A stretch of DNA of 64,000 nucleotides from Anisakis pegreffii (lineage: Eukaryota; Nematoda; Chromadorea; Rhabditida; Anisakidae), in assembly GCA_035041965.1 (NCBI GenBank), contig JAPYMA010002643.1:1-64000 (forward strand), written 5' to 3'. The notes beneath the pieces were generated by a model, which was not told the origin of the DNA, made no database searches, and saw only the letters and a program-made list of their open reading frames with translations. Below, one piece after another: positions 21,225 through 35,215 of this stretch. Within the stretch, counting starts at the first letter, position 1, and each line of letters opens with the position of its first letter. Both the position numbers and the translations under genes were made by a program.

Positions 21225-22315
21225 ATGATTCAACTCAAACGGATCAACCAAAGCCCAGGTAACACCAAAACTATTCAACGATTCAGCTGATTCAGATAAC
21301 TCTAAAACGACCGTCTACGTAACCAGTGCCCAGTGCGGATTTCGATGGCAACACGGGATCTAAAAGGGGATACGAGGGCAACGTAATCTATCCTTTTATA
21401 TGGTCATGATGATGTGTCATCAACCAAAAAAATTCCCTCTTCAAAATCTAAAAATCTTGAACGTTTGGTCAGTTATATCCGGATTCTTGTGACTAATCCG
21501 ATGGTATTTCACTTATCTTATGTGACCAAACTAAAATTTCAGGCAGGCAGCAGGCAGGCACGTCTTCAAGTGAATATCACCATTTAAATAGAATGTATAT
21601 GGGGAAAAAATAACAAATATCATTCGGGATTTGAAATTTTTTCGTTTTCGTAAAGAAAAATCACGGCAGAAATGGTTTATAAATGGAGCGACGAGGCGAT
21701 AGAATTGTGATTTCATTTGGATTTCACTGGATTTTGATTTCATTCGATTGGATTTTGATTTCATTCGATTGGATTTATATCGATCTGATCACTCAAATCC
21801 CGTCGGTTTCCAAGAATCCCATTAAGATGGATATGGCACTGGATCAACTGGAGTGGAGATCAACTGGAGTGCCCGCTCTAACTTATCTTATGGATGTGAG
21901 AAATTTTATTTATTAGAGATTTCAAAATATTTATTGAGAAATTTTTATCTGAATTTATAAATGGTCACCATTTGGTGATCGAGAGTAATCCTTGTGGTGG
22001 ATCTCATATGATGATCTCCCCAAACTCGTGTGATCTCTCCTCCGATCGCCTTGATACGGATCAATCGGCACTGATCACTCGATACGGATCAATCGGCACT
22101 GATCACTCGATACGGATCAATCGGCACTGGCACTGATCACTCAATCGACCGATGAGCAGATCAGTGGTTATTTTTGGGCTACAGTTTTTTGATGGTTGAT
22201 CCGTGAATGCGGCGGCTGCAGTTCGATATCACCCACTGCTTGGATTTGGTCATGGCTATCAATCGATACGGATCAATCGGCACTGATCACTCAATCACGG
22301 ACTACGGAATTTGCA
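21225..22315 (+). CDS. Candidate exon cluster of an unrecognised gene
   Basis: Fragments on the + strand join in phase: 21225-21258 (MIQLKRINQSP, donor G|GTAACA), 21327-about 21384 (PSADFDGNTGSKRGYEGN, donor GTAATC), about 21818-21895 (NPIKMDMALDQLEWRSTG then VPALTYLMD, donor GTGAGA) and 22222-22315 (FDITHCLDLVMAINRY and on to a TAA). No family is recognised, the acceptor near 21817 (TTTCCAAG) is weak, and the first fragment has a second open frame (YRGEDDSTQTDQPKP), so the model is tentative. The last segment runs into a GATC-rich repeat. The area is GC-richer and less repetitive than its surroundings. Confidence 0.22.
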
Positions 22316-22745
22316 TTAGTTAAAGGTATGAAATCTTATCTAATCTTCAAATCTCAATGGTCTAAATTTTAAAAATTATTCAGATACTCAATTCAATTTT
22401 CAGACAGTACAATTTTCTGAGGTTCTTCCGACCAACTATTCAGCATGCGCTTCAACCTCAAAAGACATCGGAATCGGCACTGATCAATCGATACTGATCA
22501 ATCAGCACTGGTCAATCGATACTGCTCAATCGGCACTGGTCAATCGATACTGATCAATCGGCACTGGTCAATCGATACTGATCAATCGGCACTGGTCAAT
22601 CGATACTGATCAATCGGCACTGGTCAATCTAAACTGATCATTCGGCACTGGTCAATCTAAACTGATCATTCGGCACTGGTCAATCGATACTGCTCAATCG
22701 GCACTGCTCAATCGATACTGATCAATCGGCACTGATCACTCAATC
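22055..22745. repeat. GATCAATCGGCACTG repeats in two blocks
   Basis: Block 1 (22055-22135) repeats GATACGGATCAATCGGCACT. Block 2 (22473-22745) repeats a 28-bp unit CACTGGTCAATCGATACTGA + TCAATCGG about nine times. A single related unit lies between them at 22262-22292. Confidence 0.92.
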
Positions 22746-25700
22746 ACTCAATCATCAATCAGCAGATTAGTTATTTTCATTGTTATTGTTGTCGTATCAT
22801 TATCACTTTCTTATATCGCTGATCACTAATTTGATTCTTGAATCGCGATCTCATGCTATTCGTCTATTATTAATGCCGCTGTCTTCATGAATCATTATTA
22901 TTACTGATATTGCGTTTTCATTCTATTCACCGTGATCATTATTATTATGAACTTATGAATTTGATCATTCTGATCACTTAAGTGATTTTGATCTGATCAC
23001 TTTTGATCTGCTTATCGTATTGATTTGATTGTCAAGTTTTATCTCAAGTCTTCCAATCGCACATCAACACTCTACTATTGTCATTTCACAGCGCCGCTCC
23101 ACAATCACGTCAGCGAATCCACTGTTTAGCTCTAAATCCGCTCCGCTAAAAAATCCGCTAGAAACCTAATTTTCGTAAAAATTTTCAGAATTTTTAAAAA
23201 TTTCCCCAATTTTCCAAAATTTTTCAAATTATCGCCCTCAAACTTTGATCATTTGTGACTTAAATGAAAATATAAAGATAAAATCCGATAAATTCATCCA
23301 GATCCAGTGAATCCATCTAAGCATTCCGCTCTTCCTTCGTGGTCTTCTTATCTCATCCGGTCTCGTCTCCTGAATTCAGCGCAAACCTTCCAAATTACTA
23401 TTATTCTATCAACTGAATCTCCAAAATTCTAAATTTAACCGCAAATTTAACTCGCTAGCGAATAAGCTCTACTTTACTATTATCAAATTATAATTCAATT
23501 ATTGAGGAATGCGTTTTGCTGCCATTTCGCCGGCTAAAATTGAGTTAATTCACTCGAAATCAAATAGCTCTCCTCGTCATCATCTAAAATTACTTCCAAC
23601 CCATCGCATTGCGTCTCGACTGCTAATTTAAAATGAATCAACAATTCAAGAACGGACCATTGAATGCAAATGCATTAGATGAATCAGCTAATTTCTTAAA
23701 AAATCTCAAAATTTTCACTCAGTCCTCTCGTCCTCTTCAAAATACAACTATAAAACTCTCCTTGACTCATTGGATGACTCATATCCCGTTAAATCCGCTG
23801 TCATATCTTGTGTTTGCCTCTCCTACCCCCCCCGTAAATCTCATTTAACTGATCCTATTCGCCAAATTCCTTTCCGATCATCACTATAAAAACAACAACA
23901 ACATCCATAACAGTCTCATCGATAACGATCTTTCGATTATGAGTAAGCAATTTGAGTCGATTTTCAACGTCGAATGTCCTAAAACAGCCACCGAATTTTA
24001 AGATCCAGTTTTTTTGCTGGGTGACTGATTGTTTTTATGATGAATTGGTCACTGTTTCATTCGTCAAATTCCTATGACTACTATTTGATGACAGCAGTCA
24101 CAAATGGATAAAAATTTCAACGAAAATTTAACACTCAAAACACTCATTAATTTAATTTAAAACAATTTTTCACAACTCATACTTCTTCTACTATTACTAC
24201 ATTACTACTACTACTACCACTACAACATCTTCAATGGATGCGTCATAATCATGCATCATGCAGAATTTATCTTCCGGTTAGGCTATGTTCTCCCCCCCCC
24301 CGGTCGTCAGCTACGACTCCATTTATAAACTCAAACCCTATGGAATTCGTTAAAATTTTTTCAATCACAATGAGTAATCTGCAAAGAAAATGCATTCCGA
24401 ACAATTTTAGCAGCAATTTTTTATAGTTCACATTCAATATTTGCAGTTTTTTATTTTGTGTATGTGTTATTTAAAAATATTTAGTCATAACATCACATAA
24501 GAATGATGTTTCAGCAATACAATTGCATTATAAAACACTGTCTCGGAATTTTAAATTTACAATTAGAGTTTTTGAGGTAGTAAATTAGGTGGAAAATTAC
24601 TTCAGTACATTGACTATGAGTTATTTCTTTGGTCCATTTCACAAATAGCGAAATTCCATTGCATTCCAGCAATGGAATTCTCGAAAAATTTTTCAGAAAT
24701 ACGGACGCTTTGCCGAATTTCAGTTGAAATGCTGAATTTGACGGTTTCAGTGCCCTAATCCACTCATATTCAGTAGCTAAAGTGGTTATAATTTTAACGG
24801 ATTTGATAGATTTTGATAGATTTGGGTTGTTTTTTGAGAATTGCCATTGAAATTATCATTGTTTTGCACAAAATTTTTTGCCCATTTCACTTCTGAACCC
24901 GTCTTTGGAATTTTAGAGAGGGAATTTTTAAAAAACCCGTCTTCAGGCTGTGTGCTGAATCATAGAGCTCTTGAATCATCTTGATTTTTAAGATTTGACC
25001 ACGAAAATTTTTGAGAGCAAGCAGCACAACCGGCTTGCTTGCTTTATCGGTTCGTATATATAAAAGATCGCGGTGGGAAGGATATCCAGATGGGTTATTT
25101 GCTAATGAGTAGATATTGCGAAGTTTGCTTGTGATTGAGATGCTATTGCATCAGCTTTGATGTGATTTTGATTTGAGATTTAGTTTCAAATCGCTTGTTA
25201 ATCTTGTTTAATTCCCGTTTAATCCCACGTAATCCCCGTTAATCTCGCTTAATCCCGTTCAATCCCGTCGCTTCCTAATCTAATCTCGTCGAATCGAATG
25301 GAATGTGAAAATTCATTTTAAACTGTTGATCCTTTGCGTGCACCTCACCCATTCTCTAAATTTCTGTGATCTCCTCCGTCCGTTTGCTTATAATCCATCC
25401 AACCATGTTGATGATTTTGTTCTTTTTTGCGGTAACTTTAAAAATTGGATAGCTGAGAGCTGGGATAATCCATCAGATCAGATTTTGGATTTGATATATC
25501 CGATTGGAGATAAAACCAGATAACCATATGACACTTCAAACCATTTTCAAATGCTCCTAACCTTAAAGATCTCTCTAAACATCCGTCTAAATTGAACGCT
25601 GCCGCAAAATTTTGCTACAAACGAAACGCGAAAGAAACCCAAAAAATAATTTTCAAAATTTTCCGTGAAATTTTTCTAAAATTTTCTGCTCTCAGTTAGC

Positions 25701-26879
25701 TGTCTAGTCGACTGAATTTTTGAAAATGGCTGCTGAAAATTTGGAACAAAAATCAAAAAAATGAAAAAAATGAAAAAGAGAAAATTTCATTTGCTTTCCA
25801 AATTCAAATTCCAAACCAAAAAAGCAATCACAAACGCCAACAAGTGACTAATAAAAATTGCTGGTGAAAACAGTGAAAATTTTTATCTACTTAACGATCT
25901 TAAAATCTGCTCTCTCAATCTCTCTGCATTCAATTCAATTGTTCCTATGAATCTTAAACCAAACCAAAAAAATTCCCCTGTCCTGTTTTTTCAGTTGATT
26001 TTCCAAAATTTTTTCTCCTGTCTCTAATCCATGCAGCAGCTGCAGCTGCTGCTGCTGATTCACAATGGGAACAATTCAGATTTGAGATTTGAGATCCACT
26101 TGCTGTTGCTGCTGTTGCTACCAGTCGGCTGGTTGACTACTTGGGGGGTATAGGGGTGGGTCTAGGATTCTAATCTGTTTTTGCAGTTTCATCAAGCAAC
26201 CAACTGTCAAAATTCAAAAATTTTGGTACCACTTCACATTCACATGATGCAGCCGATGCTTGTCTTATCTTAACAATCATCTATCGGCATCCGTATCTGT
26301 ATTTGTTATCTCAAAATCAGTGTAAAAATCTTTTGGTGCCTCTAAAAATTTGATTCACAGTCAAATTCGCTCACATTTTAAAGCTTTATCATGGGATCAC
26401 CACGAATATAAGCCAATGCAATCTGCCAGACGCAGTTCATTCTCAAAGCCATATTACTATTAATGTTGTGGCTTATTGTGTTGGTGCTACTCAGTATACT
26501 GTTACAGTTACTATTACTATTTATATTACTTGCTATTTAAACTGTTAGACTGGCTACTGGTTGAGGCAAGACAGGAGATTTGCTTCTGCTGAAAGCAGTA
26601 TCTTAACTGGAGCCGTAACTTTGAGAGTTTATTCTTCCTCACTTTCTGATGTGCTTCTGGAGTAGCGATTCGTTCTGACTGCTCAATTCAATGGACTGCC
26701 CTACCCTTCCCAACCGATTCTACTGAAAATATAGACCTATAAATTGAATTTTTCAAAATTTCCCGAAAAATTTCCCAAAAATAGAACCGAATTTCCAATG
26801 GATAGATCCTGATGTGTTTCTGGAACAGCCAGCCTGACCGTTGAATTCAATGGACTGTTGCTATTTGGACTGAAACTAT

Positions 26880-27305
26880 CATAGGAAACTGAAATACCCC
26901 TCATCATAGGAAACTGAAGCACCCCTCATCGTAGGAAACTGAAATACCCTCTCATCACAAGAAACTGAAATACCTCTCATCATAGGAAACTGAAGCACCC
27001 CTCATCATAGGAAACTAAAATACCTCTCATCATAGGAAACTGAAGCACCCCTCATCATAGGAAACTGAAATACCCCTCATCACAAGAAACTAAAACACCC
27101 CTCATCACAAGAAACTGAAGCACCCCTCATCAGGAAACTGAAATACCCTCAACATAGGAAACTGAAATACCCCTCATCATAGGAAACTGAAGCACCCCTC
27201 ATCACAAGAAACTGAAATACCCCTCATCACAAGAAACTGAAGCACCCCTCATCACAAGAAACTGAAATACCCCTCATCATAGGAAACTGAAGCACCCCTC
27301 ATCAT
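26880..27305. repeat. CTCATCATAGGAAACTGAAG minisatellite
   Basis: About 17 copies of a 24-25 bp unit alternating CATAGGAAACTGAA and CACAAGAAACTGAA with GCACCCCTCAT or ATACCCCTCAT. Confidence 0.95.
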
Positions 27306-27737
27306 TACCTTTCGACCAGAAATAACAAACGGCAAATGGACACCAAATTAATTTCCTTCTCATTTCTATTAGTTTCATCTCATTCACTCAACTGAAAATT
27401 TAGTCATCTATTGATATTAATTAGGAATTTGGGTGTTTGGGTGTGTAAAAATAAAAAAATTACTGCAATGTGTAACTTCAAAACTGGTTATTTTTCATTT
27501 TTAGCGATTTTCAGCCTGTTTTTAAGGCAGAAACGGTGTAGGGCACACAACAATATTGAGTGCATGCATCGAGTTTGTTTTCATTTAATAAAGTAAGTAA
27601 AGAGTACTGAATGAAGTGAATTTTGTATGGTGACATGAAAATGAATTGACGACGACATGAAAAATTGCCGTATTCCTCATTGAGTTGATTAGTCATCAAT
27701 GGAAAGTTTTGCTGTTTCTTAATTAATTTGTTTCTTT

Positions 27738-27922
27738 TCTAGTAGTTTGGGTATTCTAGTAGGGTATTTGGGTGTTTGGGTATTTCTAGTAGTTTGGGTA
27801 TTTGGGTATTTCTAGTAGTTTGGGTATTCTAGTAGGGTATTTGGGTGTTTGGGTATTTCTAGTAGTTTGGGTATTCTAGTAGGGTATTTGGGTGTTTGGG
27901 TATTTCTAGTAGTTTGGGCATT
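27738..27922. repeat. GTAGTTTGGGTATTCTAGTA minisatellite
   Basis: Three to four units of 47-48 bp rich in TTTGGGTATT and TAGTAGGGTATTTGGGTG words. Confidence 0.92.
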
Positions 27923-30204
27923 TTCAGAGTATATTTTGGGAAATTTTTTGGAACTAGACAAGCGAATGCATTATTCTTACTGATTGTGAAGAATTTTGGG
28001 CTTTTCTGTTTCTCAGGACTAGATAGATTCCCGGCTTTGAATTCCCAAGTCTCTGGGATGGAAGCCATAAAATTTGGTGGGAAACTGGAAGCCATAAAAT
28101 TTGGAATTTTAAAAAATTCAACCTGAAAAATTAAAAATAATTTGAAATTACTAAACTGTAATTAAGTAATATTACTAATTAACACAATGGGAGATAGAAT
28201 GCGCTATAAAATTCTACGAGAACTTGAAATTCCGGGCAATTCAATGATGATTTATATTCCCGGTTCGACCCCAAACCCATAAAAATACTAATTAATTAGG
28301 CTCACACCTGGATACCATACCTCTATATCATACAACTACATTGAAAGTACATTCCAAGATACACTAGAGTGTGTTCCATTTTTTACTTTCTCACAAAATC
28401 TTCTTGTTCTCACATACTCGTAAAAATTTTCCATTTTCCATTTTTCATTTTCCATTTTCCATTTTTCATACAATTTTCTCACTGTTGCCATATTCCACCT
28501 GTCATCTCAGTTTCCGACTTGTTTTGCCTTTTTTGCCCTAGTGCTCTTGCAGGTTTGCCCGTAAAAATTTTTCATTCCATTCCGTTGCATTCTCAATATT
28601 CATAAAATCAGGTCTAATTTTTTCAAAGCTCCTTCCATTCTGCACTCTCATTTTTCATTTTTTTTCATTTTTTCCAAAATTTTCTCAATTTTTCATTCCA
28701 TATTCCAAAAATTCCGCTCCTTCCGTCTTAAACTAAAAAACTAGTTTAACCTACTAAAGCGTCCTCTATCTTCCATCGCTCACACTCAGCATTTCTTTAG
28801 CATGAATCAAAATACATACGTTACACTGAATTCATTACACCGAATCGGAACGCTACGAATGAGAACACACTCATAGAAATGAAAAAATTAAGAAAATGAA
28901 AAAGAAATCGTAAAAATTTCTCCATTTCTAATTACCGCCTAATTAATGAGTTAATTACCTGCTCAATACACCTGTTTTCTTTCACTACAACTAGCGACAC
29001 CACAAAATTTCCGTTCCTATTACTCATTCTAATTACTAATTTTCTCCACCTGCATCGAATCGCTTAAAATTTTTGAGCAGAAAAACAGAAAAATTTGAAA
29101 AATGACATTAATTTTCAGTTGCAATGAAGGAAAAATTTTTTCCCAATGAAATGTTTGGGAAAATTTTCGGGAAATTTTATAAATATTTTAAAAAATTTCA
29201 CCATCTACAACTCCACTAAAGTATATCTCGTCTCCACAAATCTCTTAATATCCTCTCTCCTCCATCCAACGCCCGCTACCCCCCCGTAATTCAGCTACTC
29301 GACTCTACCTCACAGTCACAGTTGATCCTCCATAGCTCCATAGGGCACAAATTTCAAATTCTATCCAAAATTTTAAAATTTTAATTGAATTTAACATCTC
29401 CACAAAACTCTAGTGGTCAAAGTTCTCTGCGTAGAGAGTACCTAATGCACATTTAACGTGAAAATTGAGAAAAAATTTTATGTTTTTTGAAAAAAATGAA
29501 AAAAATTTAAAAAATAGAACCATCTCTATAGTACCAACACTAAAATACAATTAAAAAATTATTTTACAATCCGGCAGCAATCCTAGAAAACATAAATTTT
29601 GTGTACAGTTTTTAAAAAAATCGCTGACAGTTGTCTGGCTATCCAGTGGATTTTTTTATTTATAACGTTGCTTTGGTCTGTTGTTAAATCCTAAATCCTA
29701 AATCCTCAATCGTTTGGCGGATTTCATAGAGCTTACGGATATCGGATATCAGATATCCGATATCCATCCATCCATATCCATCCATATCCGTGGATTTTAT
29801 TCGATCCAGTTGAATAATTGAAAATTTTGGCGTATTTTTTGATGGAATTTAAAGAATTTACTAAATTTGAGAAAGCTTTTTATATGGAAATGCTATTAGA
29901 ATTGGTGAGATGTGAATTTAATTTTATTTTTTCAAAATAATGATTTGAATGCATCGCTGCTTTACTGTTTCTACTTAAACAATCATACCAATTACTAATT
30001 AGTTTATTAGATTAATTAGTCAATTAGTTTAATTAGTCAATTAGATGCAATAATATCAATTAGTCTAGCGATCTAATTTTGTGATTGATTTGAGGTGATT
30101 AGCGAAGCGATTGCCAATTTAGTTGTTGTTTTTTCGATTTTTTAAAATGCCATTTCGTTTCCTTTATGATTCATAGTCACTTTCATATGGTTGATTAAAT
30201 GATA

Positions 30205-30223
30205 TAATAATAATAATAATAAC

Positions 30224-30291
<68 letters not shown>

Positions 30292-30306
30292 TAATAATAA
30301 TAATAA
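30205..30306. repeat. (AAT)n microsatellite
   Basis: About 100 bp of AAT triplets with rare AAC changes. Confidence 0.97.
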
Positions 30307-31203
30307 GAGGACGAGATGAAAAGGAATGAGAAAATTTAAAAGATTTCACTTGAATTCATTAAAATCAGTGAGAATTCGTTGACTTAAAAGGAACTGCGCT
30401 CTAAAAACCTGTGTAGAGCGATAGAAGATAGAGTGCTGTTGTGGTTTGAGTGTACGCTGGAAACCTGAAATTAAACGTGACCATTGAAATTGAAAAAATT
30501 TTGAAAAAATTTTGAAAAAAATTCAAACTACAAACTGGAAATCACTTAAACAATAGAATGGGAATGGGAATTTGAAATGAAAAATAAATGAAATGAAAAT
30601 GAAAAATGAAAAATAAAATGAAAAATTTGACTTTATTTTTTAAAAAACGGAAAGAAATAAAATTTCTAAAAAAACGACTTGAATGTGAAATTTGAGAACA
30701 AAACTTAAGTGATTTTGAGAGCCCTTAGCTTTTGGATTTTGAATTGGATTTCAATTTCCTATTGTTTTGGTCCATTTTTTCCATTTTTTCCAAAATTTTT
30801 CCAGCCTCTAATATTTTCTACGATAAAAATGGAATGGAATTTTTATGACTAGATGGAAAATAGCAAAGGAGTGAGATCTGATTTGAAAAAAACAACCAAA
30901 CAAAACAATAATAATAATATTTCTTTGCTGATCACATGAGTGGAACTTAAAAAAGCGCCACCAGCCTTGTTAGATGTTGCCGATAGGAATGAAATGGAAT
31001 GCGGAATGCAAATGAATGTTGAAATTCTCTTATTTTGTCAAAAATTTGGTGTTTTAAACAGGAATTGGATAAACCATTTGTGGATTATATGAAAAAATTG
31101 GAAATTTTTTCATTTTTCTAAAAATCTCGAACGAATTTGAAAAATTTTTCGGTAATGAAATGATAAATTTGCTCAATGAATTGTTATCTTTGCCTTTGTT
31201 TAG

Positions 31204-31417
31204 GTATAAAACTCAGAAAAAATACTACAAGGATACGATGAAGATAAATGGATGCCTATCCACTCTGAGCTCTAAAGTCCCTGGGGGTCTTCTGAGGTCC
31301 GCTCCACTCCACTCCAGTCCGGTCCGGTTCGGTCCGGTGGCCATCTCCTGTGTGACAAATGGCCGCCTCACTCGCCTGGACTCCACTAGTCGTCGATCAT
31401 CCACGTACGGCACCTAG
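31204..31417 (+). CDS. Candidate isolated terminal exon, unknown
   Basis: After an acceptor TTTGTTTAG the phase-2 frame reads YKTQKKYYKDTMKINGCLST, continues through Ser/Pro/Arg-rich sequence and CVTNGRLTRLDSTSRRSS, and stops at TAG 31415. It is clearly GC-richer than its flanks and resembles a basic, Ser-rich cytoplasmic C-terminus. No upstream partner exon was found. Its middle contains GGTCC/CGGTCCG repeats, so part may be simple sequence. The minus-strand frame over it is also open. Confidence 0.25.
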
Positions 31418-31639
31418 TAGAAGACCGGTTTCTTAAATTTTTTTTGAGGATGCTTAGTCACAGCTGGAATGTTCTGCATTCCGTTTCCTCTCTGACCACA
31501 TTAGTAGAAGTCTTCTTTGAAGTCACAAATGTTATTAATTTCTCTCTAAAATTCCATCTCTCTAGTTCCTTTTGTGGTTCATCTAAAGCTGATGATCACA
31601 CTAAAACGCTGGACAACTACTTCATATACTAGCATAAAC

Positions 31640-32200
31640 TGATAACACATTGATTCCATGAGCTGACAATACAATCTGATATCTCTAATCAGTCACATAT
31701 TGATCTAGAATGATCAAATATCTCAGATCAGTTAGATCTTCATCAAATATCGATCAGATATCTCAGCTCAGTCGGATATTCATCAAAAATTGGATATCTC
31801 TGATTAGGCCTAACCGAATCTCATTCTCTAATCTCACCTAATCTATTATAAGCCATATGAAGGATATATCCCCTTTGAAATTGAGAAAATGCATTCTAAC
31901 ATGTCTAGCAGCAGTAAGTTTTGGCTCAGCAGTAGAAATTTTCAGAGAATTCACAAATGTTATCGTCAATTCTTCTCTAAAATTCACGAATCAGTTACAT
32001 ATTGATCATATATAGATCGGATATCTTGGATAAGTTAATTAGAGATCGATAATGTTACAATTGGATATCTCTGATTAGGCCTAACCGAATCTCATGGTCT
32101 GCTCTCACCTGCTTGATATACTGATATGAGGTTTTTTCTCAAGTCACAAATGCTATCGTTAATTCTTCTCTAAAATTCTCTAAAATCTTTTCAGTTTTTC
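31640..32200. repeat. Degenerate ~270-bp local repeat
   Basis: Shared blocks GGATATCTCTGATTAGGCCT plus AACCGAATCTCAT occur at 31790-31830 and 32063-32096. The block TCACAAATGTTAT with AATTCTTCTCTAAAATTC occurs near 31522, 31952 and 32143. Confidence 0.75.
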
Positions 32201-34974
32201 TGCGCCAATCACAAATGATAACAATAATAATATCACTTGATAAGATATCTTCTTTCATTTCATCTTCTTATTATTATTATTGTTCGAGTTTCAAAGCAAA
32301 ACACAAACACCATCATTAAAATGAGATGAATTGAATGATTGAGTGTCCACATTTATCATTTGGAAATATCAAATGAAAATGCGAAAAACAAAAAATTTGT
32401 CCGACTTTCCATGTGACCCATTCAATTTTCCCATTGTTTCAGTGATTGTTTCTAATCTAATTGAGCACCTACCCCCCCCCCCGGTCATTCCCTATGAAGA
32501 GCAATTGACATGAATTTATTTTATTTAGTGTCTTTTAATGGTATGTAATTAAAAGCAGACAATCTTAATTACATTCTTAATTTTTTTAAAAATTACCAAT
32601 GTAATCCCACATTGTTATTGTGATTTTATGACACATTCAACCCGCTGAATCCCTAAAATTCACACACAAATTTGGATTAGAGATGCGATTAGACTGATCG
32701 CATTAGAGGTCTAATCAATCAATTTTGATCAAGTTAATATTTTGAAAACAAAAGAAAACAAAAAAAATCTCGCACACACACTCACACATCAATAAATCAA
32801 CACCTACTTAGGAACGGATGAATCTGAGTGAATCTCATCCATCTTAGTAGTTTTTGCAGAAAAGTGCAGATTTACGATAGATAATCCTTTTATTAAGTGA
32901 CATATTTCTCGATATCCCATCTAAATTCACCAGATTTTTTCAGATTTCCAGCAAAACATAAGGATTTAGATCAAATTTCCGCAAATTTTCACCCAAAATG
33001 GACAGTGTGGAGTGAGTTATAGCGTATGGCGCCCAATAGGGACTCATTTGTAGTCCCTATCAGCGAACCACCACATTTTTCGCATTTCACGTAGGAAATT
33101 TAGCAAGCAAAGCAAATTTTTGGTCGAGAAACAGGAGCCCAATCTTAATTCACACGAAAATTGATATGACTGGACGTTGTTGATAAAATTTTATCAGTCT
33201 TATCAGTCTTTATCAGTGCTTTAAGATGAACAACTGAATGTGAATGAATAAATTTATGAGACTCTAAGGATTAAAACGGCCTTCTGGGATTATTTCTAAA
33301 AACCCATAGAATTCAAATCAAACGCGAGAAAACGGAATGAAAGACTTGTTCTTTGGAAAATTGTAAAAATTTTAAGATTTCCAAAAATTTTTCATTTTCT
33401 AAACAATCATACAGGATTCATTATGTGCAACAGCACCAACAAGGCGACTATTTCTCTAGCGGATCCGTTTCTTTTCAATGAAGAGCAGAGATTTTTCATA
33501 GAATCCGTTTTGTTCCGGTCTTTTCCACTTTTCCATTTTCCATTTTTCATTTTCCATTTTTATTTTCTCGTGGGACTGCGTTCAAGTCTATTATGCGCAT
33601 TCAATGAGTCACTCATCTTGCAGGCAGCATGAGTACGGTGCAAAATTTTCATGCGCATTCCAAATGCCTAAAACCATCCTCTCCGAACCCCAAAAAAAAC
33701 CAACTGAAAAACAAGACACCCTACTACCTATATGATGACGTTTTAGTGACTTACACACATAGTTTCACATAAATTATTTTCTAGAATGATGTGAAAATTT
33801 TGCAGCATTTTATTACCTTGCCTTATGTTCTTCCCTCATCATTTGTGACTGTCATTGAAACATTTTTCATTTTTCATTCCAATGCATTCCTAAGCCTTCT
33901 TCTTTCAATATTCTTTGACGAATTGCATTCTTAATCATAAACTTTTCTATTCTTCTGCTTTTTTTCGCGATTTTTTGCCCGAAAATGAAACTTTCCACTG
34001 ACTGATCGAGTTTTCATGCTCTATCAAGCAACTATCCGTTGTATTCTCTTATTATTTTTTGAGATTCATTCACTAGTTTGCTGCTGCTGCTGCTGCAAAA
34101 ATCCCTCAATGACTCATTATAGATGCAGTTATTTAGCGAGCAAGATTTTCATGCGGAGCTGCGTGTTTTCTGGGTTTTATTTTATTTTTTCTGCAATTGA
34201 CCATCATTTGATTCATCTTGCCACCATTTAAATGAGGCGTGCAGTCATCTCATAAACTTATTCCATAATTTCAGTGGTTAGTGAGCAGTGGGTGTGCAGC
34301 CGGCAGAGACCTTGCAGGCAAGTGTCCTGTTGTGTTTGCATTGTGTAATCCAATTATGAGATTGGTTCGGGTAGATTACGGGTAATTAGTTGCGCTGGGT
34401 AATTAGCCAGCTTTGGGTTGCCGGCCACTTCGATCCCTAAATGTTTGGATGGGTATTGAGATGCTTACCTGGAGCAGCTGATACCTAGAATACCCAATAC
34501 CTTTTACCTTCTATATTTGCCAGCTGGTAGCTTCTATTGGGTACCCAATTGGGTACCCGAGCAGCAATTATTTGGATATCTAAATGAGGTGCTTGGTTAA
34601 TCGAATGGTCGACTGTTTGTGTTATAATCTTCTGAGCTACCTGGATCTGGATCGTAGGTGATCCGACAGTCCAGAGCTTAGACCCATGGCGTTCTAGGGT
34701 CTCAGACTTGATCTAGATCGCAGTTCTTTCAAAATCTTGGTCTATCTTAATCTCAGAGCTATATCTTAGACTCGCTCTACTGTCTTAGACTCTTAGACTT
34801 GTTCCTTTACTATCTTACGATTAGACTAATCAGATCAATCCAGTGTCCTCAATTAATGCCTAGACTCAACGCCTGAAGTCCTCTAAGTCGATGGCTTATC
34901 AGGCTCGGCACTCATCTCGTATTCTGACCGTCATATCAACCTCGAAGTTGTCTGTAACTGCCTGACAAAACTCT

Positions 34975-35215
34975 CTGATTCTCTCTGACAAAATTCTCAT
35001 TCTGTCTGACAAAATTCTCATTCTGTCTGACAAAATTCTCATTCCGTCTGACAAAACTCTGATTCCATCGGACAAAACTGTGATTCCATCGGACAAAACT
35101 GTGATTCCGTCTGACAAAATTCTCATTCCTACTGACAAAACTCTGACTCCATCTGACAAAACTCTGATTCCATCTGACAAAATTCTCATTCTGCCTGACA
35201 AAATTCTCTGATTCC
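34975..35215. repeat. TCTGACAAAATTCTCATTC tandem repeat
   Basis: About 12 copies of a 20-21 bp unit with variants TCCATCTGACAAAACTCTGA. The minus-strand frame MRILSDGIRVLSD is an artefact of the unit length being near a multiple of three. Confidence 0.93.

Larger units (their letters stand above)
22746..31203. other. Long repeat-rich stretch without supported gene
   Basis: Mostly AT-rich sequence with tandem arrays at 26.9, 27.75 and 30.2 kb. A TATATATAAAAG motif (25055-25066) in a GC-richer spot looks TATA-like but no gene start follows it. A 72-codon frame near 25305-25523 lacks an ATG and recognisable features. C-tract elements lie at 24290. I see no supported exon. Confidence 0.5.

Noticed and set aside
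25305..25523. 72-codon frame near a TATA-like motif
   Set aside because: No ATG in frame, no splice partner and no recognisable motif.
28194..28275. Possible tRNA B box (GGTTCGACCCC)
   Set aside because: No A box at the right distance and no cloverleaf can be drawn.
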